Shown: in pieces, positions 9,932-21,823 of the stretch
Numbering within the stretch: position 1 is the first letter of the stretch
How the letters are laid out: every line of letters starts with the position of its first letter
Origin: Cylicocyclus nassatus
Taxonomy: Eukaryota > Nematoda > Chromadorea > Rhabditida > Strongylidae
Direction of reading: 5' to 3'
Assembly: GCA_958299035.1 (NCBI GenBank)
Contig: CATQJL010000316.1
Coordinates: 39,048,025 to 39,112,024, forward strand
Length of the DNA stretch: 64,000 nucleotides
Position numbers and translations under genes: made by a program
Notes under the pieces: generated by a model
What the model saw: only the letters and a program-made list of their open reading frames with translations
What the model was told of the DNA's origin: nothing
The model's database searches: none

Positions 9932-12419
9932 CATACCTTTGATACATACAGCCATGTACTCTGATAACCTTCACTTTGAGCGACATGATAAAACACAACC
10001 TTTACTTGGAAAAAACGACAGAGGTCATCCCAAAGCCCTCTATGTTATGACTATATATTAGGTCGTTCCGAAAGTTCTTTCCGTTTTTTCAACTTATCAT
10101 AAAAATACGTGAAATGAAGATAGGAAAACGATTCAGGTACTGTCCAACGCAGCTTTTCTTCCTCTTTTCAAATGTCATACTCCTGTGCGGCTTGCTCTTA
10201 TGATCAGTGAGATAATGGCCGAAATTTAGAACCCATGGTTTTTACCATGTCCAGCTTTGGCAATTTTTCACTATCTTCTTTTTTGCCTTTTGGAAAAGCC
10301 TTGACAGCAGTCGGATAAAGTAAACAAAGCGCAATTCTATGCAATTTTTCGGCATCTATAGCTAGCCTCAAAACATTTTTAGAATTATTTTACTGATGCT
10401 ATCAAATTCCACTTTTGGGGATGCCAAAAGCCACAGAACATAAAACGGCGCACAACTAAGGTGTCATTCGATGCAGCTTTTTCTCCTCTTTCTGATGAGT
10501 ACTTTCTCTTATTAGTTTATGGGGTCTTTGGCGATAAAATTTCCATAAATCTTGATTTTGAACCCGCCTCATGATGTATCCGTGCAATGCAAAATCTTAT
10601 GTTTCGAAGCGGTAAACGCTCAGTTACTTTGTAAAAATAGTGTTCAATCATAAACGACTTTTGAAAGTGTCGGAATCCGAAGATTTGTTGATGTTCAGAG
10701 CGCTTGTGTGTTTTGTGACTTCAAAAAAGTGAAGACTTCTGAAAAAGTTATCTAAAAAATGAGAAGTCGGCTGAAATTGCCAAAAAATTGCATTGCATTG
10801 CACTTTGTTCACTCTATCTGACTGCTATCAAAGCTTCTCCAAAAGTTAAGAAAGAAGATAGTGAAAAATTGCCAAAATTGGACATGGTAAAAACCATAGG
10901 TCCAAAATTTCGGTCATTATCTCACTGACCACAATAGCAAGCGGTACAGTAGTATGACAGTTGAAAAGAGGAAGAAAAGCTGCGTCAGATAGTGCCTGAA
11001 GCGTTTTCCTGCCTTCATTCCACGTGTTTTTATGATAGTTTGAAAAAACGGAAAGAACTTTCGGGACGACCTAATATATAGGACTGAATGAGGCAAGTAT
11101 AGTGAGTAATATTTGAAACAAGCACATAAACAAAAAGATTGCGTTCTTGAAATCTTTTTTTTTTGCTAAAAAGAGGGTTTTTATTCGAAATCCCTCTGGA
11201 ATTTAGAACGACAATGCTCAGTTAACCTTTTTATAGACTGCCATCAAGTGTTAGAAGTTTACGAAAGCTGTTGGAGTTCGATAAAAACAAGAAACTGCGC
11301 TCAACTTCTGCGCAGAGAGTCACCACTAAAATGCTAGTTTATCCTGTTATGGAGTGATTTTCGACATTTTCGACACACAACGTTGTCGGTGATCCTGAGC
11401 GTACCATGGGGATCACAATGATATATAATGTTGCGTGGTTTCGTTAAGACCCCGCCGAGCTCTACAACCAGAGCCAAATGCCCCGTCGGCTCTGGTTTGT
11501 CTCCGCTGCTCGTCTGCGTCTCCGCGCGTTGCGCCCTTGCTACCCCAAATGCGGGGCGCGGGGCATGGCTCTGGTACCCTATTCTTCGTTGTTTCGAACC
11601 TAATTTCAGCAAGCTATATATCGTATAAAAACTCTTGATCTTTACTTTTACGCTGACAACGTTCCAAAACCACATTTTTTGATCTGAGCAAGAAATCCGG
11701 CAAAACCCGTGTGTTTTCGAAAACCCCTTGTTTTTTCTTCAGTTTAGCTCTTTCCAAGCGGGTTTTTGTGCGTCCCATAGATCCCGCTTTACTTCGTAAT
11801 ACAGACAACGTCGCGGGGTCAACTTCTTCGACTATGATGAGATATATAGCACAAAGCTGCAAAAAAGTGTGTTTTGTTCATAGGCCTTTATTAGAGTTAG
11901 TAAGCAACCATTTTTCATATGGTTAAGGGCATTTTGCTCAGGACCATGAGCACAACAAAGCTGACAACGTCGTCAGAGACAGAAACTACGGAAAGGGGCT
12001 CAAAATTCAAAGCACGTACCAAAAACTGGGTTATCTTGACAGGCATTTCGACTTGAGAAAAAACAAAACTTCACGTTTTCATAACTGTTTTTTCGTTTAT
12101 TTTCTTCTTGGTAATTACTTCCAAAATGTGTTTGTTCTTGAAGAATCACAAAAAAAAAAGAATTGGCTTCCCCTCGTTTCCCCCGTACTGTGGACTGCCT
12201 GGTTCCGTAGCGAAAAGCTGCAATTCGAAATGCCGCTAAACAGAAATTGCAGCGTTTTATTGAATTTAAAGAGCTTTTTCTGCTTTCGCCAATTGTTTTG
12301 CATCTTTTGCTCTTCTTTGATTTCCTATACAACCTTCACTTTTTGTGAGGGACAGATACTCAAACAATCTTCACTTTTGACCTCCCATCTCTAGACTATC
12401 GAAGGTATGGTTGGAGCTG
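9932..12419. mobile_element. Non-autonomous DNA transposon, copy B (8-bp TSD) with nested insertion
   Basis: This is the second copy of the family at 3396-4869. It has the same ends (CATACCTTTGATA and TATCGAAGGTATG) and a perfect 8-bp flanking repeat GTTGGAGC at 9924-9931 and 12420-12427. A mariner-ended foldback (10058-11074) is inserted within it. Without that insertion, the length is about 1.47 kb, the same as copy A. The motif GACAACGT(C/T) recurs at 11655, 11804 and 11963, with an inverse copy near 11380. Confidence 0.85.
10058..11074. mobile_element. Mariner-ended foldback element (1.0 kb), nested
   Basis: The ends are TTAGGTCGTTCCGAAAGTTC and its inverse, with TA on both sides. The arms are inverted copies over most of the length. 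The same subfamily occurs at 46965-47981. It sits inside copy B of the 8-bp-TSD element, so it inserted later. Confidence 0.85.
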
Positions 12420-13162
12420 TGCCTACATGTGAAGTTCGATAAGGGCCATTGCAAATTGCCAATATAACGTTCCCATTTTTTTTCCTCGTGTCAAACGCTT
12501 TTCTGCCGCCGGGCGAACCAAACCCTCTACTCTCCAGGGCCGGTAAATTGGTACCGGAGTAGTCTGGAAGGATAAAAGCACTGACTGGATAACTGGCTGG
12601 CCCCCGCAAGTCACTGTAATAGGCTTGCACGCACACAAGTGCCTCTTCGACTACGAAGTAGTGTGCGTTCGGTGCATGCCCGCAGAGAGTATCGAAGAAG
12701 CCGAATCCTTTATCTTTTATCTTTTATGTATAGTTCATTTGATTTGCATTAGGCCTGACGGCAAGGGTGGCAGTGCTAACTAGGAGTATGATCGTTTTTT
12801 GTAAAGATGAAGGGAGTAAAATCTTGATTTTACTTGACATTGCTTATGTAACATTCAAGTTCTGATTTGAGAATTTCACAGAATTTGGAATTTTTTTAAA
12901 TTAAAATAGCTGTTTAACAGTCAAGCCGCCTCTAAGCCGTCTCAGATAATTTCTAAAATCAAGCACTGATAAATCCTCAAACAAAGGCAGTTACTAAACT
13001 GAGATTTAAATTTTCCAAAGTCATACAAACCTTTGTATCACCTCCGATATTTTGGCGCTTATGAAGCGTGAATTTGAGGTTATACATGGGGCTTAGATCA
13101 AAAAGCAAACTTAGAGACAGCTCGGACTTAAACTCTTACGTTTTTTTATGAATCACGTTTAG

Positions 13163-14459
13163 AAAGAAGAGACCAAGGTTGCTGGAGATGTGAAAGACTT
13201 GTCAGTTGAAGATGTCGTGCAATCAAAAGATTTCTGGATAGCTCTCAAGGTAATGGCTAGAGTACGTTCAAAAATTCGCTGATATCTCTCTATCCTTGCC
13301 TAACAATGAAACGCTAGAACCGTCTGTAATTTTGTCATATAACCTTCTGTCACAAAAAAACAGAGAGCTGGGGGCAGATGTCGAGACACAATTTTGCAAA
13401 CATACGATACCAGTAACCTAGATCCGCCATGCACAAGGATGAGTCCGTTAAGGATTCTTTGAAATTGCGTCGAACAGATCCACGCGGTTTTGGGGACGCA
13501 AATCTACTTGCTATTCTAGACTTTTTGCAAAGCCATAAATTTACCTGACAAGTAAGTTTGCAAGCTATGGGTTTTAGCGCGAAAAGTGCTCACAAAGTCC
13601 GTTTTTGTGCGAAAAAGTGCTGAAATCTGAAGCAAAAAAGGGGAAGGGGGGTTCAGACACTTAGAATTTTTCTAAAAGCTGCAAAGCGCGCTTTAACAGA
13701 GCTGACCTTAAACATTAGTAAATTCTCAAGTAATGATTGAGTTTTATTATGCTGAGTAACTGAAACGTCACATACTGTGCTTCTTAGATTCTTGACGAAG
13801 TAAGCAAAGTGAAAATGTTGGAAAAGCTATTGAATGAAGAGGATACTGCTGTAGTACGTCGACTATTTGAGGAAAATCTAGCTAAACCGTCATACAAGGT
13901 AATCTAAGGTAATTTCTTCATGAGGGTCATGTTATTTGCACTAGGAGATAAAGCTATTCCACCGTGCGATGAACAAGCTTTGGGAGGAAGTAATGTGCAA
14001 CCTTGGTCAATTTCATTTCGAGCACGAAGCGCATGTGCTTTTATGCGAAAGAGAAAAGGTAATTTTGAATGCAACGAATCATAATAACCGACAATAATTA
14101 GATTTTCTAATGTGTTAGTAAGGATTCAACAAACTGTGACGATGGCGCGGCTGCGCGCAACACACACGCACTTTCAGCAACCGCATTTTTTTGCTTTCTA
14201 TCTCTACTTGAATCGTTTTTCTGCTTACACATGATCGTAACAGGAACTGGAAGTGAATGGGCCGAGCATTGATTTGAGGCCTGTTTGCATAGGTGTTTTA
14301 TGCTCCTGTGTGCGCAAAGACTGGAGTCAAACTCTGCATCATGATTTTGAGAATGATCCATGCTGGCTTCTGGTTTACCAGGCCAAAAATGTGACTGATA
14401 AAACTGCCGATTGGGCATATTTGCAGAATCACATAATGGAGGGATTATTTTCATATTGA
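13163..14459 (+). CDS. Unrecognised protein gene, four exons
   Basis: The exons are 13163-13249, 13788-13898, 13945-14058 and 14244-14459. All have AG acceptors and GTAAT-type donors, and all junctions are phase 0. They encode 29, 37, 38 and 71 residues and end at a TGA at 14457. The second exon is a charged helix-like segment (ILDEVSKVKMLEKLLNEED). The third contains NKLWEEVMCNLGQFHFEHEA. The last has several Cys and Trp residues (VCIGVLCSCVRKDW). I do not recognise a domain. The 46-bp intron is typical of nematodes. The first exon may be at 1854-1904, giving a protein of about 186 residues. A decayed copy of the last exon and its upstream intron lies at 16633-16880. An additional upstream exon within the 11 kb gap cannot be excluded. 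Confidence 0.7.
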
Positions 14460-14540
14460 TGGAGAAGCCGCAGGAAGCATAGCGGGAGATGTCCCGCTGT
14501 CGATTCCAGCAGTTTTTTCGTAAGCGCCGTACGCTTCGAA

Positions 14541-15156
14541 TTTAGACAACATATTTGATTACTCAAATTTGGTCGAATGAAAAACCATGAAATGGATGAT
14601 GTTCATTGTTCGAATATGTTTGAGAAGTCATTTGATATTCCTTCGTTCGATGAGGTTTTCAGTCGTTACAACTATAGTCCATAGTATAGTATTGCGAGAC
14701 TATGATGACATAAGACAACAGCTAGATTGGAATGAGTGGAATCCAACGCGAAGTAATGAAAAAGTTTTAGATTGTGTACTAAACCTGACTAGTGAAATAT
14801 GACAGATGACTAACATTGAAAAGGTGCGAAACAAAGAGTGGGACCACTTGGTAGACACGCCAAAAATTACTTTAAATTTTAGATACTCAAAGTCATCTAC
14901 CGCGATGACTAATATGGTGTTTCCCATTTCCATGGCGAAATCTGCAGAAGATGTCGTTCTTATGGGACCGCAGTGGGGAACACCAAAAATATTCGAGCGA
15001 TGTTTGTTAGAGCATAACAAGCCTTTTAATCACAAAACGTACCTGAATCGTGACCCATGTTCAGTTCAGCCGAAGTTGAAAACATTTAGATGCCCTAAAA
15101 GATATCTCAGCTCTAAAAGTTCCTACAAACTCCAAACCTCGTCACGTACACATTGA
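14541..15156 (+). pseudogene. Broken open frames, unrecognised
   Basis: Protein-like stretches appear in different frames, for example FEKSFDIPSFDEVFSRYNY near 14620, DWNEWNPTRSNEKVLDCVLN near 14730, and 14806-15156 (MTNIEKVRNKEWDHLVDTPK onward). They are separated by stops, including a TGA at about 14800. They may be remains of a gene or a transposon protein. No conserved domain is recognised. They lie just downstream of the first gene on the same strand. Confidence 0.35.
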
Positions 15157-15636
15157 ATGCATCGACTTCATTTCATTTGCTGTTAATTTATTGTTAGTTA
15201 AATTCAAAGGGAAAGTAATGAGCCTAATAAGAAGAACCTCATTGCTTATACATTGTGACTATTTACTATAAACCCCACGGAAGTGGATAACAACTGTAAA
15301 AAACATACATCGTCTGTGCCCCAATAATCGAGAAATGACATTGGCACAAAACAACTAAAAAGTGACGTTTTCTTGGACTTTGGCTTTAAAAAAAAGCGGT
15401 TACATTCAACTCCACTGCTGTACTCTTTTTATTACCGAGGGGTGGCCAAGTGGTTGTCTATAAACAAAAAGGACAAAACAAATACAAGTGCAACCTCATA
15501 AACCCAAACTCTTTCGCAAATTTGCAAGCTTAGCAATGCTTCATAGAGCTATATTTTTAAGGAAGAAGCAGTCGAAGCGTAGGAAATAGCTTCCAATTAT
15601 TAACACAAAAATGACTTCGAGAGAATAAGTTCTAGA

Positions 15637-15903
15637 ATGGTTAGACGCCCGACACAAACGCCTAGGTGGAGCTACGGTTTTATAGCATTCGCGATGTCTA
15701 AGACTGAGCATGCTAGTGTCTTCCGGCTTCTTAGTTATTTAGGCGTCTTGAGTTTTTTTAGCTTTAGCTATTATCTGCTAAAAGCAAAACAGTGCAATAA
15801 GATTGCTGGGATACTGTTCGCCGTAGCCGCTTTCGTAAGAAACGTTTTGCGTAGGCTTTGGTCAAGTGCTATCAGAGCTCAGAATCTATGCCGGAATCTG
15901 TAG
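15637..15903 (+). CDS. Small ORF with two hydrophobic segments
   Basis: This is an uninterrupted 88-codon frame from ATG to TAG. It has two likely membrane helices, around residues 29-46 (LLSYLGVLSFFSFSYYLL) and 55-67 (IAGILFAVAAFVR), separated by a short polar loop and followed by a basic tail. No family is recognised and no splice sites are needed. It could be a small membrane protein or a chance frame. Nothing in the flanks settles this. Confidence 0.3.
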   Translation: MVRRPTQTPRWSYGFIAFAMSKTEHASVFRLLSYLGVLSFFSFSYYLLKAKQCNKIAGILFAVAAFVRNVLRRLWSSAIRAQNLCRNL

Positions 15904-16247
15904 CCGTTTACAGCACGACAGTATGTTTCACATGGTGTACGATATTGAAATAACTGCGCGTCATTCAGCATTCTACTTTATTAATAAGTTATCCTCTTAG
16001 GCATTCTGACCTATGTAGGAAACGGCGAGGTCGCCGAAAGATCCGCACCCCGCAGCGAATGTTGAATTCGACTCTTTGGATTTATCCATAAATCCCAGTG
16101 ATAGCGGTATTCTCAACTTCAATAATTTAGGCTAAGTCTCGATTTCTCGACGTTATGCTGATTTGTCCTAGTACCCTTCCGCAAAGCTGGGGAGGACAAC
16201 ATATATGTATGTCACATGTTGTGAGTTTGCATTCGTATTGTAATCAG

Positions 16248-16545
16248 ATGCTCAGGCCATCTCACTGAGAGTGAAGCAGGATCACTCCTTGTCCCTGTAA
16301 TGGCCGTCGATGAAATTGCTTTGTTGCATCCAACTTTATCAGAGGTTAGCTTTGAAAGCGTTGTTTATCTATTTGAAAAATACACCGATGCACCACAGCG
16401 AATAAGAGGATGTAATAAATATGTCTGCTTTATGTTTGAACAAACAAAGTTTTCTTTAAAAAAAAGTGGAAGTCTTTTGTTAGTAATTCACTCTCTCCGG
16501 CAAGCAGTCGGACATAAGTGGATAAACAAAGGAAAACTTAAGTGA
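16248..16545 (+). CDS. Candidate exon, unrecognised
   Basis: An acceptor (TTGTAATCAG) opens a frame in phase 2 that runs 99 codons to a TGA at 16543. The text includes HLTESEAGSLLVPVMAVDEI and VYLFEKYTDAPQRIRGCNKY. The frame also contains an ATG at 16300. No domain is recognised. It lies directly upstream of the decayed copy of the first gene's last exon, so it may belong to a duplicated and partly decayed relative of that gene, although its sequence does not obviously match that gene's third exon. Confidence 0.35.
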
Positions 16546-16632
16546 ACTCAGCTCACCAACTTTCTCCTTCTTTAACGTTTCTACGCAAGAAGAGCCGTAC
16601 TCGAGAACAGCTGCTACTAATTTTATATTTAT

Positions 16633-16880
16633 AGGGCACTCGAAAAATCGTGACGATTTCGCGACCGCGCGCGACGCGCACGCACCTTCCAGCAACCGCA
16701 TTTTCTTGGTTTTGAGCTTTACTCGACTAGGTTTTCTGCTTGGATATGATAGTACTTGGACACTGGAAGTGACTGAGCTGAGCGTTAAGATGATGTCTTT
16801 TTGTATGAGGGTGTTATGCTCCTGTGAGCGCAAAGACTGCAGTCAAATCCGTCGTCACGTTTTATGAGTGAACCTTACAC
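16633..16880 (+). pseudogene. Decayed duplicate of the last exon of the 13-14 kb gene
   Basis: Nucleotide similarity to 14128-14375 is easy to follow. Shared blocks include CAGCAACCGCATTTT, the ACTGGAAGTGA exon start, and GTGTTATGCTCCTGTG followed by GCGCAAAGACTG. The copy includes the end of the upstream intron. In-frame stops (for example TGACTGAGC) and frame changes show that it no longer encodes the protein. Confidence 0.65.
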
Positions 16881-16944
16881 CAATAATGATAAAACGAGCA
16901 CTGCATCAAAAGTGCTGCAGTCTATTCAATGATCGCATTCAAGG

Positions 16945-17345
16945 TTAAAGGCAGTGTCTCACCAAAGTTGAGGTCTCGCGGATATTCACATATTCTATTG
17001 TAGGGACCTCCAAATGGGCCCCTGCAATGACATGCTGAGAAAAACTCGCTCAAAGTGGTACGCAGAGAGCGATTTGGTACGCGCGGACGACTCCATCGGT
17101 CTCCCCCCTTACGCATTTGAACATGTCTCTCCACTTTGCATCCACCTCCCCTCTGTTGCTGCCACTGTGGCTGAGGCTGAAGTTGGAAGGTACAACTCGT
17201 CCACGTTGCTTCCGCGGGGCCTCCAAAAAACGGGGTTTTGGGAACTTCGTGCGATTTTAAGCCTATACAGCGCTAGACAGGGTACGACAGGCTTGCAAAA
17301 TGCAAAAATCTCGGCAACTAAATTTTGGTGAGACTCCGCCTTTAA
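16945..17345. mobile_element. ~400-bp MITE, family J relative
   Basis: The inverted ends are TTAAAGGCAGTGTCTCACC and GGTGAGACTCCGCCTTTAA. The TIR tip resembles that of the element at 9219-9623. The overlapping 70-116 codon frames here are not considered genes. Confidence 0.7.
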
Positions 17346-19555
17346 GATACAAAGGAAGTACATGAAGAAGAATACAAGGAAACGCATCCAAACTACATCA
17401 TCAACCTTTCGAACGAATGGCATCGTAATAACATTGTTGTTACACCAAAAAGAAAGCAATTCAAACTGTTTGAAAATCTTGCGATACTAAATAACTTTAC
17501 ATGTGTAGGGTGCCATGTTTATCAAAACCTAGACCTTAGACCTTGAAGGCGACCCTAGCGCGTTGTTGCGCATATGCTAATGCGAGCCTTGCTGACTCCC
17601 ACATCTGTTAGCTGAGACCCCTCTCGGTGAAAAGTGGCACATGGGACCAGTCGTCATGTTGCAGATAAGGAAAACACAGCTTACATATGTGAACTTATGC
17701 CCAATGATATGCTCGACAAAATCATATTACGAAGCGGAGAAATTAACAGCGACATCAAACAAGAAAGCTCAAAATCAGAGTAGCGTTTGTGAATTTAAGT
17801 TAACTACTTCTGCCTTTTTGTGTTACAACCTACATTAAAAAGGCCTGCTCCTTTGATGATAGGCTGAGCATTTACAAAATCAAAGAGTGTCTAGTTCAGT
17901 CTGTAATATTGATTATGTGATTGGTCTATGTGATTCACGAGGACAGTCACTGAAATCCCCTTTCTCAATGAATTAAGAGCTTTGCATAAGGACACGGTTT
18001 CTACTCCAGGAAGGTTACTTCGAATAAATTGGCCAAAATAAGATATAAGTGGACAGTTGAGCAGGTGCGGCTTAAAAATTTGATAACTATTTATCTTTCG
18101 AAATTACGTAACTTCTTCATTTGAAATTCAAAACTTCTTTGGTGCACCTCATTTTTTGACGGTAACAAAGAAAGCAGTACAATGTACAGTTTTCAAAGAT
18201 GACTCTGTTGTTTTGTGTTTTTTCTGCACTAATGTTGCAATTACAGTACCAGGACAACCATAACAAGTGTTGCATGCCTAGTTTGAGAATTTTTCGCAAA
18301 AGTTTGGGCTGGGTAGGCTGACACTGAAAAATGCTCGCTGCGGAATTTTCGCATTTGCCCGCAAATTTTTGAATAACGCTACCGGTTTTTACAAGACTGC
18401 TCTTGAAACTCTTTCTTGTCTTTTTGCAAATAAATTGCTGCTTCTTTGGAGGAGGAAGAAGTCAACATGACAAGGTCTCTCAAAATAACGCCTTTTTTAG
18501 CAGTTTGTAGAGCAGCCATTAATCATCTGTTTTGTCAAAGCTAGGAGAAGAACCGGTGGAAGGAATCGAGGCTGGTTCACCGGTATAAGAAGCCGTGCCT
18601 GCACGAGAAGCCAAGAAGACACGGGACCCCCACGCTGATAACAACAATTCGCATATGTTTTTATTAGGATGTAAAGAAAATTCCCGGGCACTTGCGAAAT
18701 AATTTTTCAAACTGCTGTAATTTCAAGCATGATCCTTTCTGAGAGCTGCAAACTTTGCTGCAAAGGCAATGTTGTCTACAAGGTATGCTTACTTTACTGG
18801 GTCCTCAGCCCTTCATTTCGAGCAGCCAGCATGCGCAGTGGAGAAAAAGTTCGACTAAAAATCTGGCCCATTAGTGCATTTCTCATGCACGAAGAGAGCT
18901 GGAGAGCTCATATCCGGTTACGTGAAATATGGAAACAGTTTCGACCATTTTTGCACCTCAAAAATGCCCCAGTTTTTGAGTAAATAAGTTTGAAGTCTTC
19001 CTTTTTTCTACGGAATGAATCAAATCTTTAATTGCTGCAAACATCGTTGGGGCAATGTCTTGCACATCTTTTGGGCCCATCACCGAGGCGTGACGATCCT
19101 TACAAAATCGACGCCACTGCGAAAACACCTACGATTAAAGGCAAGTTTGAGAGCTTGTAATTTTTGTGCGCGTATTGTAAAATCCGAGCATAGCCGCAGG
19201 TTCAAAGTAGACAGCCTCCTTATTCAGAGTGACCAACCTTTGAATGGTTTTCTTTGTTCAGTGCGAAAAAATGGCAGCAAAAAAAAAATGTGAAATTTTC
19301 ATCGTTGCACAAACTTCCTTTTTAGGTGTGTAGGACAAACACGGCTTGTCATCGATAAAAACTGAGTGCGAGTCCGGAAAGCTTAGGCTTTTTCCTACAG
19401 AATCATATAAAATATTCGGCGTTCTGATTCAACCGAGTGCGAAAAAAATGAGTCTGAAAATGAACTTTCCAAAACTGCTCGGGAACTTTCTTTACAACCT
19501 AATATTTCGTTGGCGTCGGAGGAGAGGCTAGCCGCCCTTGAGGAAGAATTGAGCA
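17346..19555. other. Mostly unexplained stretch with weak exon candidates
   Basis: Open frames at 17641-17838, 18729-18983 and 19015-19293 (plus) and 18519-18710 (minus) have no recognised domains. The 18729 frame starts MILSESCKLCCKGNVVYK just before a GTATGC donor. The minus frame ends in a Ser/Pro-rich tail. Neither connects in phase to other exons that I could find. The tail end at about 19480-19508 matches the right end of the mariner-type family (TTTACAACCTAA). Confidence 0.3.
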
Positions 19556-21479
19556 GAATAAATTGACACAGTAGGATTGAGTGAAACGCGATGTACACGG
19601 CACCATTTCTGCGAAACAGAACCGTTCTGAACTGCATCTTATGACAGCGGTAGAAGAGATGGAGAAGTACTCGGCGAAGGATAGGTATACTTGTCAACGA
19701 ACGTCTACAGTGACAATGCTCGAGATACCTTCCTATCTAATCGTTTCATTCAAATACACGTTCACATAGGATGTCAATGCGAGTTACGATAGCATACGCA
19801 CCCTGGCAGGAAGAAAGGTATGAGAGGCTTATAAATGAACTCAAACACGCAACAACTTTATGCGTACGGGATTTTAGCGAAAGATTTCAACACACGCGTA
19901 GGAGAAGGGCAGTAAACCGACTATGTAAGTAAGAAAGGCTTGGGGAGGCGCAATAACAAAGGACAAGCGTTGGCTGATTTTGCTGAGTTGGTGAAATTCT
20001 ACATAATGAACTCATTCTTTCAAAAACCGAACAGGCAAAGATGGACCTGGCGATCTCCGAATGGCCAGGTCTTGGAAGAAACTGATTAGGTACTGACGCG
20101 CCGAAAAAAAATGATAGATAATGCTGAGATAATGCAGAGACACTTGACATGTCCAACGCTTGATCATCATTCATCCGAGCTCACGTGAATGTTTGTACCA
20201 AAGCACATGTAGGAGTACGTTCTCATCAGCTACCTCCTGATTAATGTGAGCTGAAAATGAAGGCCGCTTTGCTCAATGGTCCTTTCAACGCTAAAATTTC
20301 ATCTTCGACTGCAGTTCTGAATGAATCGGTCAATTCTTAGAGAAAGATGCTCACTCTTCAAAAAAGCTGTAGCCTAGCAGAATCAGGCTGGAAGCCACTA
20401 GAATGTATATCTGAGCGACGACGATCTTTTCTTCATCTAAGACATGAGTTGGAACTCGGAATAGAGACCGAGCTTTCTAGTGCTCAGATACATTGCGCGA
20501 CCGTCTGCAAGACTGCTCAATGGTTCGTAATAGACGACCTTTATCAACATCATCTTTTCGTACTAGAGCGGGCCATAAGAACTGACAGTAGAAGATGAAA
20601 CCGTCTTGAGCTCGTCCGACAACGTGAAGTTATTAGTTAGTTACGCCGACCAGATGGAACCATACCACCAGCTCTACCGAAGCCGAATCAATTGCGAATA
20701 CCTTCTTTGCTGGCCTTTATACAAGTAACAAAGCTTCTCTTGAGTTCCGAACCTATGTCCATTTCAATCATCGCTGATGAACTATGAAAAGAAGCTTCGA
20801 AGATTCGTGGTACCACTGCTCCAGGTATCAATGAAATTCGATCCAGAGCTGCCAAGTGTGGAGTGAAGTCGTAGCACCTCAGCTCGCGAACATCATAAAC
20901 CGGCTGTTTGAAAATGATAACATTTTTATCGACTTTACAGGCTACTATGATACAAAAAAGGTGCCGGCACGACATCAAGAACTATTGTCTAATTTCGCTT
21001 TTATCAACAATTTACAAAATTTTGACAAGAGTCCTGGCGTATTGATTAGAAGAGAAAGTATGCAACCGCTTGCTATTTGAACAAGCTGGATTTCGACGAA
21101 AGTTCTCAACTACTGACCCTTTGCAAGCTATAAATCAACTAACTGAGAAAACACAAGAATACCATCTACCACTTGCCCCTCTCTTCATCGACTTCCAAAA
21201 TGCATTTGATACGATCGAATTCAACGCAATCTAGGATGCTCTTCGTTACTTTGACGTTGATTGACAGTGAACGATTTTGATGATACACCAAGCAACAATT
21301 GCATCACCAGCTTGGCCACATCAGTTCCATTTGCAGAGAGGAGTCCTTCTAGGAGACCGTCACCAATCATGTTCATGCGTCGTCTTCAGTTTGCAGTTAA
21401 AACGATCCAGTGGGAAGACGGGTACGATGTTGGTGGAGGACAACCTCACTACCTGGCCTTGGTTGACGAAGTTCTGCTT

Positions 21480-21646
21480 AGGCTCCCGCCAGAGTGCCGA
21501 AGTTATGCCAGCGCTACGCCAGCATTTCGATCGATACACGTGTATTTCGTTGGGGACGTCAGCTAGCCCCGCCCAACGAAATACACGTGTATCGATCGAA
21601 ATGCTGGCGTAGCGCTGGCATAACTTCGGCACTCTGGCGGGAGCCT
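21480..21646. mobile_element. Perfect 75-bp-arm hairpin element nested in RTE
   Basis: The left arm 21480-21554 and right arm 21572-21646 appear to be exact reverse complements around a 17-nt loop. The arm begins AGGCTCCCGCCAGAGTGCCG. The perfect arms within a decayed retrotransposon indicate a recent insertion or strong arm-to-arm correction. Confidence 0.8.
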
Positions 21647-21693
21647 TATAGATAACTGTCCAATACGACTACGGTCAATGGCAGTGAAGCTCC

Positions 21694-21823
21694 GGGTTGG
21701 GCCAGACTGCGCGGCGTACACGACGTACGCAGCGTACGCCGCGTATGCTCCTATGATGAAATATACCGAGCGTACGCTGCGTACGCCGCATACGCCGCTT
21801 CCCCGCGAAGTCTGGCTCAACCC
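21694..21823. mobile_element. ~130-bp hairpin element rich in GCGTACGC
   Basis: The inverted ends GGGTTGGGCCAGACT and AGTCTGGCTCAACCC flank arms of GTACGC/GCGTAC repeats. It is nested in the RTE remnant 48 bases after the previous hairpin. Confidence 0.7.

Noticed and set aside
11428..11675. Frames on both strands with Pro/Arg-rich text
   Set aside because: They lie in the GC-rich internal palindrome of the 8-bp-TSD element.
15439..15462. tRNA Ser/Leu-like D-arm (GGGTGGCCAAGTGGTTGTC)
   Set aside because: No anticodon arm, T-arm or acceptor pairing follows. At most a tRNA-derived fragment.
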